Positions 60,618-64,000 of a DNA stretch of 64,000 bases are shown here, in pieces (the first letter of the stretch is position 1; each line of letters opens with the position of its first letter). A model generated the notes under the pieces. That model was not told the DNA's origin, ran no database searches, and was given only the letters and a program-made list of their open reading frames with translations. A program made the position numbers and the translations under genes. This DNA comes from an uncultured Eubacteriales bacterium (GTDB lineage: Bacteria; Bacillota; Clostridia; Christensenellales; Aristaeellaceae), in NCBI GenBank assembly GCA_902793325.1, contig CADBCY010000006.1, positions 1 through 64,000 of the forward strand. Direction: 5' to 3'.

Positions 60618-61757
60618 TTATCTTCTAACGTATCGCTTCAGCAGGTCGTAGTGCGCCGCGATGCGCCCGGCGGCGTAGTCGATCTCATCGTCGGTGGTGT
60701 AGGGGCTCAGGCTGAAGCGGACGGCCCACTCCGCCGTCGCCGGGGCGATGCCCATGGCCGTGAGCACGGCGCTGACCTTCAGCTTCTTCGACGAGCACGC
60801 CGAGCCGGTGGAGACGTATACGCCGTCCCCCTCCAGCGCGTGGAGCATCACCTCGCCGCGCACGTTCGGGAAGCCCAGGTTCAGGATGTGCGGCGCGCCG
60901 TCCTCGGGCGCGGGGCCGTTGACGATCACCTCGGGAATCCGCTCCCGCACGAGCCGCGCGAGCCGCAGCTTCTTCTCCATCAGCGCCCGCGGCATGTCCG
61001 GCCCGAGCCCGGCCATCCGCAGCACCGCGGCGCGCAGCCCGGCAATGCCCGGGGTGTTCTCCGTGCCGGAGCGCAGGCCGCCCTCCTGCCCGCCGCCCAG
61101 CTGCCTGGGGTTGAGCAGCACGCCCTTGCGCGCGATCAGCGCGCCGACGCCCTTCGGCGCGTGGATCTTGTGCCCGCTCAGCGTGTAGAGGTCGGCATGC
61201 TTCATGTCGAAGGGCACGCGCATGAAGCCCTGCACGCCGTCCACGTGGACGAGCGCCCGGCCGTTCACGGTATCGTGGAGCCGCTTCGCGTCCAGCACCG
61301 CGCCGGTTTCGTTGTTCACCTGCATGCAGCTGACGAAGGAGGCCCCGTCGTCCAGGGCCTTCTCCAGCGCGGGCCAGTCGAGCTGCCCGGCCGCGTCCAC
61401 GCCGATGACGCGCACCTCGTGGCCCAGGCGCTCCAGCTCCTCGAACGCCGCCCGCACCGAGGGGTGCTCCACCGCGGACGCGGCGACGATCTGCCGGCCG
61501 CGCATGCGGGTCACCGCGCCGAGCACGGCGAGGTTGTTGCCCTCGGTGCCGCCGGAGGTGAAGATCAGCTGGCAGCCCGCGCCGTTCACCTGGCGGAGGA
61601 TGTCCTCGCGCGCCTCGCGCAGGCGGCGGAACGCATCCACCGCCGGGCGATACACCGCGGAGGGATTGTAATAGCCCTCGGCGAGGGCCTCGGTGACCGC
61701 CGCCACCGCCGCCGGGCAGGGCCGGGTGGTGGCGCTGTTGTCAAGATATGCCTGCAT
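60618..61757 (-). CDS. Cysteine desulfurase (NifS/IscS-like)
   Basis: PLP enzyme that mobilises sulfur from cysteine, here most likely for ThiI. The 379-aa protein shows AYLDNSATTRP, SGGTEGNN, the cofactor lysine SGHKIHAPKG (K197), RSGTENTPGIAG, and the active-site cysteine STGSACSSKK (C321), with a short loop as in NifZ-type partners of ThiI. ATG at 61757 lies inside the end of the upstream membrane gene (17-bp overlap), so the three minus-strand genes form an operon. Confidence 0.94.
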   Translation of the reverse strand: MQAYLDNSATTRPCPAAVAAVTEALAEGYYNPSAVYRPAVDAFRRLREAREDILRQVNGAGCQLIFTSGGTEGNNLAVLGAVTRMRGRQIVAASAVEHPSVRAAFEELERLGHEVRVIGVDAAGQLDWPALEKALDDGASFVSCMQVNNETGAVLDAKRLHDTVNGRALVHVDGVQGFMRVPFDMKHADLYTLSGHKIHAPKGVGALIARKGVLLNPRQLGGGQEGGLRSGTENTPGIAGLRAAVLRMAGLGPDMPRALMEKKLRLARLVRERIPEVIVNGPAPEDGAPHILNLGFPNVRGEVMLHALEGDGVYVSTGSACSSKKLKVSAVLTAMGIAPATAEWAVRFSLSPYTTDDEIDYAAGRIAAHYDLLKRYVRR

Positions 61758-62340
61758 ATTTCTGCGTGCCGTCCGCGTCGTACCAAGCGTCGCGCGGCAG
61801 GTAGGTGCTCTTGCTGCGAATCACGTCGATCATCTCCCGGTTCAGCTCCAGGACGATGACGTGCTTAGCTTCCTTGCGTTTGAAATAGAAGAAGTACAGG
61901 TTGGCCTCCCGGTTCACGAACCAGTTGTGCACCTTTATGCCGGGCTCGTTGAGGGTCTTCTGGAAGGCCGGGCCGGTCGCGGGGCCGCAGCGGATCACGT
62001 CCTTCATCTGGAGCGCGGTCAGGTAGCGCCGCCGCCGGTTGTTCAGCACGCGGGAGACGTCCAGGTTGCCGTTGGTGAAGGTGTAGTCGTACTCCACGCG
62101 GCAGTTGTCCGAGGCGCGCCAGAGCAGGAAGGCCAGCCCGCCGAACACCGCCACGATGGGCAGGTTCAGCCAGCGGATGACCAGCCCGCCGGTCTCCGGG
62201 TTCGTGCCCATCGCGCCGCCCAGGAAGATGAGCGCGATCAGCACGCACACCGCCAGCGCCGCCCAGCACAGGTAGTACAGCAGTGTAAAGGCGCCCTGTT
62301 TGCGGCGCACCGCCGTCTGTTCAAGGAAATCGTCTGTCAT
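61741..62340 (-). CDS. Two-TM protein (DUF6106-like)
   Basis: A 199-aa membrane protein: helices at ~17-43 (LLYYLCWAALAVCVLIALIF) and ~58-75 (LPIVAVFGGLAFLLWRA), then a cytoplasmic β-rich domain (EYDYTFTNGNLDVSRVLNNR) similar to PH-like folds. From memory it matches DUF6106, common in Clostridia and frequently encoded before a ThiI-associated desulfurase. Start ATG 62340 behind GGAGGATTG; upstream Arg-rich codons are not part of the gene. Function unknown. Confidence 0.7.
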   Translation of the reverse strand: MTDDFLEQTAVRRKQGAFTLLYYLCWAALAVCVLIALIFLGGAMGTNPETGGLVIRWLNLPIVAVFGGLAFLLWRASDNCRVEYDYTFTNGNLDVSRVLNNRRRRYLTALQMKDVIRCGPATGPAFQKTLNEPGIKVHNWFVNREANLYFFYFKRKEAKHVIVLELNREMIDVIRSKSTYLPRDAWYDADGTQKYAGIS

Positions 62341-62473
62341 GTCCAATCCTCCAAATGGGTTCGCAGGCCGGCGACGCCGTCGCCGTTCCATGGCGTCGTC
62401 GCATCGCGCCCGCGTCGTTTGCTCCGCGCGTCCGGCAGGGTGCGCGGCCGCCCCTCGGGACGGTTCGCTCGTT

Positions 62474-62503
62474 ATTATATCACATCATTTCACCGAATGT
62501 CGA
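62474..62503 (-). promoter_or_regulatory. Promoter of the DUF6106-nifS-thiI operon
   Basis: On the minus strand TCGACA (62498-62503), 18 nt, TATAAT (62474-62479). This leaves a ~130-nt GC-rich leader before the first ATG. Confidence 0.6.
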
Positions 62504-62535
62504 TACTAAAAACACGAAATTGCCCAAACATTTCT

Positions 62536-62564
62536 TTGTACAACGGGAAAAGATGTGCTATAAT
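62536..62564 (+). promoter_or_regulatory. Promoter of the zinc-ribbon/TM gene
   Basis: TTGTAC (62536-62541), 17 nt, TATAAT (62559-62564) with an extended TGC. It is back to back with the promoter of the divergent operon. Confidence 0.75.
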
Positions 62565-62642
62565 GGAAAGAGATATGTGTCCCGGAACCACCGGAAAAAC
62601 GCCCCGGCGCCCCGCGCCGATCGAACCCGAGGAGGTCAACCC

Positions 62643-64000
62643 TTGAAGTGTCCCTACTGCGGCAGCGTGTGCGCCGACGACGCGCAGTACTGCCCGAGCT
62701 GCAAACAGCCGCTGAATCCCGCCCCCGGGCCGCGCGACGACGCGGAGCCCGAAAAGCGCCCGCATTCCCGCTGGCGCACCGCGGCCGCCGCCCTGTTCGG
62801 CGTGGTCTGCGTGCTGGCGCTGTTCGTCGGCGTCTACAAGCTGGTGATGTGGGTGCAGAACTACCAGCTCAACCGCCTGTACACCCGCGGGGCCTACACC
62901 CCCACCGTCAACACCGTGGAGATGGACGACCTGCGCCAGGGCCACGCCATCGTGTTCTACGGCAAGGACGGCGACCAGGTGTACCTGCCCGAGCTGGAGC
63001 GCTCGCTGACCATATCCGGCGGCGTGGCGCGCATCGTCGTGCCGGATTCCGACTGGTTCAACCAGAGCGTCGCCGGCATCGACCACGCGAACATCACCCT
63101 CACCCCCACCCTGGTGGCGGAGACGGGCCACAAGACCAAGCTGCCCGCCTTCAACTTCGACATCGCCGTGCCGGAGTCCCCGCTGGTCATCACCACGCCG
63201 GAGCGCGACCGCACCACCGTCATTACCAGCGTGTACCCGCTGGTGCTCAACGTGGTGCCGGGCAGCACGGTGTTCATCAACAGCGAGGACGTGACGGACA
63301 AGGTGGACCGCGCGGGCCTGCTGTCCACGCACGTGAGCGTGCAGCCCATTGGCGACAACGTAATCACCATCATCGTGCGCACGCCCCGGCACAAGGAGTA
63401 TCGCAAGGACATCGTCATCTACCGCGAGCACTACGACATCAACCTGGAGCTGGACACCACCGTGTCGAACTTCTCCAGCGCGCGCACCATCGCCATCACC
63501 GGCACCGCCGAGCCCGGCGCCATGATCGCCGTGGACACCGAGTACATCCCCGAGAGCCTGGCCGTCGACATCTCCACGGGCCGCTTCTCCTTCATCGCCA
63601 AGCTCAGCCATTACGGCGACAACATCGTGCGCTTCCGCGCCATGATGGACGGCCGCAAGGACGCCTCGCTGAGCTTCACCGTGCGCTACAAGCCCACGCT
63701 GGCCGACTACTCCGCCAAGGCGTGGAAGATGGACTACAAGCAGTTGAGCCAGTTGTACGAACAGTGGCGCGAGCGCGTGTTCCTGTGCAAGGGCGAACTG
63801 CTGGACATCATCTACGACGAGAACGACGGCAACACCTACTGGGTGATGGACGTGGGCACCGAGGGCGAGCGCCAGCTCGTGGTGCTGCAGAACCAGAGCA
63901 ACGTCAAGAACGTCACCATGGGCCGCCGCTACCTGGCCTACGCGCACGTGAGCGGCCAGTACATGTACATGGCCGAGCGCTACCCGATGCTGACCTGCCT
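62643..64000 (+). CDS. Zinc-ribbon, single-TM, Ig-like surface protein (runs off window)
   Basis: Open frame with no stop to the window end (452 codons seen). The start is TTG at 62643 with GAGGAGG 7 nt upstream. Domain order: N-terminal zinc ribbon (MKCPYCGSVCADDAQYCPSC), a basic linker, one transmembrane helix (~47-70, TAAAALFGVVCVLALFVGVY), then extracellular β-rich segments that look like bacterial Ig-type repeats (DINLELDTTVSNFSSARTIA; GTAEPGAMIAVD) and an SH3-like stretch near the edge. This zinc-ribbon plus membrane-anchor layout is common in Firmicute envelope sensors. C-terminus unknown. Confidence 0.75.
   Translation, partial: MKCPYCGSVCADDAQYCPSCKQPLNPAPGPRDDAEPEKRPHSRWRTAAAALFGVVCVLALFVGVYKLVMWVQNYQLNRLYTRGAYTPTVNTVEMDDLRQGHAIVFYGKDGDQVYLPELERSLTISGGVARIVVPDSDWFNQSVAGIDHANITLTPTLVAETGHKTKLPAFNFDIAVPESPLVITTPERDRTTVITSVYPLVLNVVPGSTVFINSEDVTDKVDRAGLLSTHVSVQPIGDNVITIIVRTPRHKEYRKDIVIYREHYDINLELDTTVSNFSSARTIAITGTAEPGAMIAVDTEYIPESLAVDISTGRFSFIAKLSHYGDNIVRFRAMMDGRKDASLSFTVRYKPTLADYSAKAWKMDYKQLSQLYEQWRERVFLCKGELLDIIYDENDGNTYWVMDVGTEGERQLVVLQNQSNVKNVTMGRRYLAYAHVSGQYMYMAERYPMLTC

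Overview
The window reads as chromosome of a GC-rich, spore-lineage Clostridia-like Firmicute, carrying a large AT-richer accessory island. Support for that lineage: consistent AGGAGG-type ribosome binding sites, TTGACA-N17-TATAAT promoters, a SipL-like DUF3794/LysM spore protein, the Firmicute order darA-holB-ricT, a YprA/MrfA helicase with a DUF1998-type tail, DUF4317, and a thiI/cysteine desulfurase pair.

1-14.2 kb is core chromosome. It holds the SipL-like gene, divergent thrC and hom followed by asd (threonine branch of the aspartate pathway), a DEAD-box RNA helicase, two acetyltransferases, an 81-bp tandem repeat, a zinc-ribbon gene, the darA-holB-ricT operon and a GMP synthase whose glutaminase domain has lost its catalytic core.

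14.2-43.2 kb is a composite island between guaA and a tRNA cluster. Its parts are: (a) a decayed Tn916-type module (regulator, excisionase-like gene, integrase broken by a deletion that removes the HxLR motif, first codons of a mobilization-type gene) fused to a truncated BceS-like kinase beside an intact response regulator; (b) ImmA/IrrE and DUF5986-like genes, a three-gene operon with a predicted papain-fold protein, a sigma/anti-sigma/secreted-protein cassette, a two-gene membrane cassette, a HipA-type kinase with a rearranged antitoxin-like partner under a palindromic promoter-operator, a DUF4062 gene, a small coupled membrane-protein pair and an XRE-like regulator, which together look like a defence or stress island; (c) a Tn7-like transposition operon (tnsA-tnsB-tnsC-tniQ) preceded by a 588-bp segment bounded by inverted, doubled putative transposase-binding sites and filled with 11-12-bp GGGAAC repeats; (d) a secreted acidic protein, DUF4317, two DUF3592-like membrane genes (one with an in-frame TGA), and an intact tyrosine recombinase next to tRNA-Cys.

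43.2-64 kb is core chromosome again. It holds tRNAs Val-Asp-Phe-Gly-Cys on the minus strand, a TrmB/class II aldolase in-frame fusion, an NlpC/P60 protein, a cobalamin late-assembly operon (cobT, cobU, cobS, a second CobU-like gene, cobC, cobO), a PfkB sugar kinase, glycogen synthase with a very long low-complexity N-terminus, a GH13 glucan hydrolase, msrA, the MrfA-like helicase, a GNAT gene with an internal amber codon, thiI, a cysteine desulfurase, a two-TM protein and a zinc-ribbon/TM protein that runs off the window.

The core genes sit in tight, translationally coupled operons closed by perfect GC-rich hairpins. Island genes are AT-richer, more loosely spaced, and include several broken genes at module junctions. 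All functions are inferred from sequence motifs read by eye; no database search was run.
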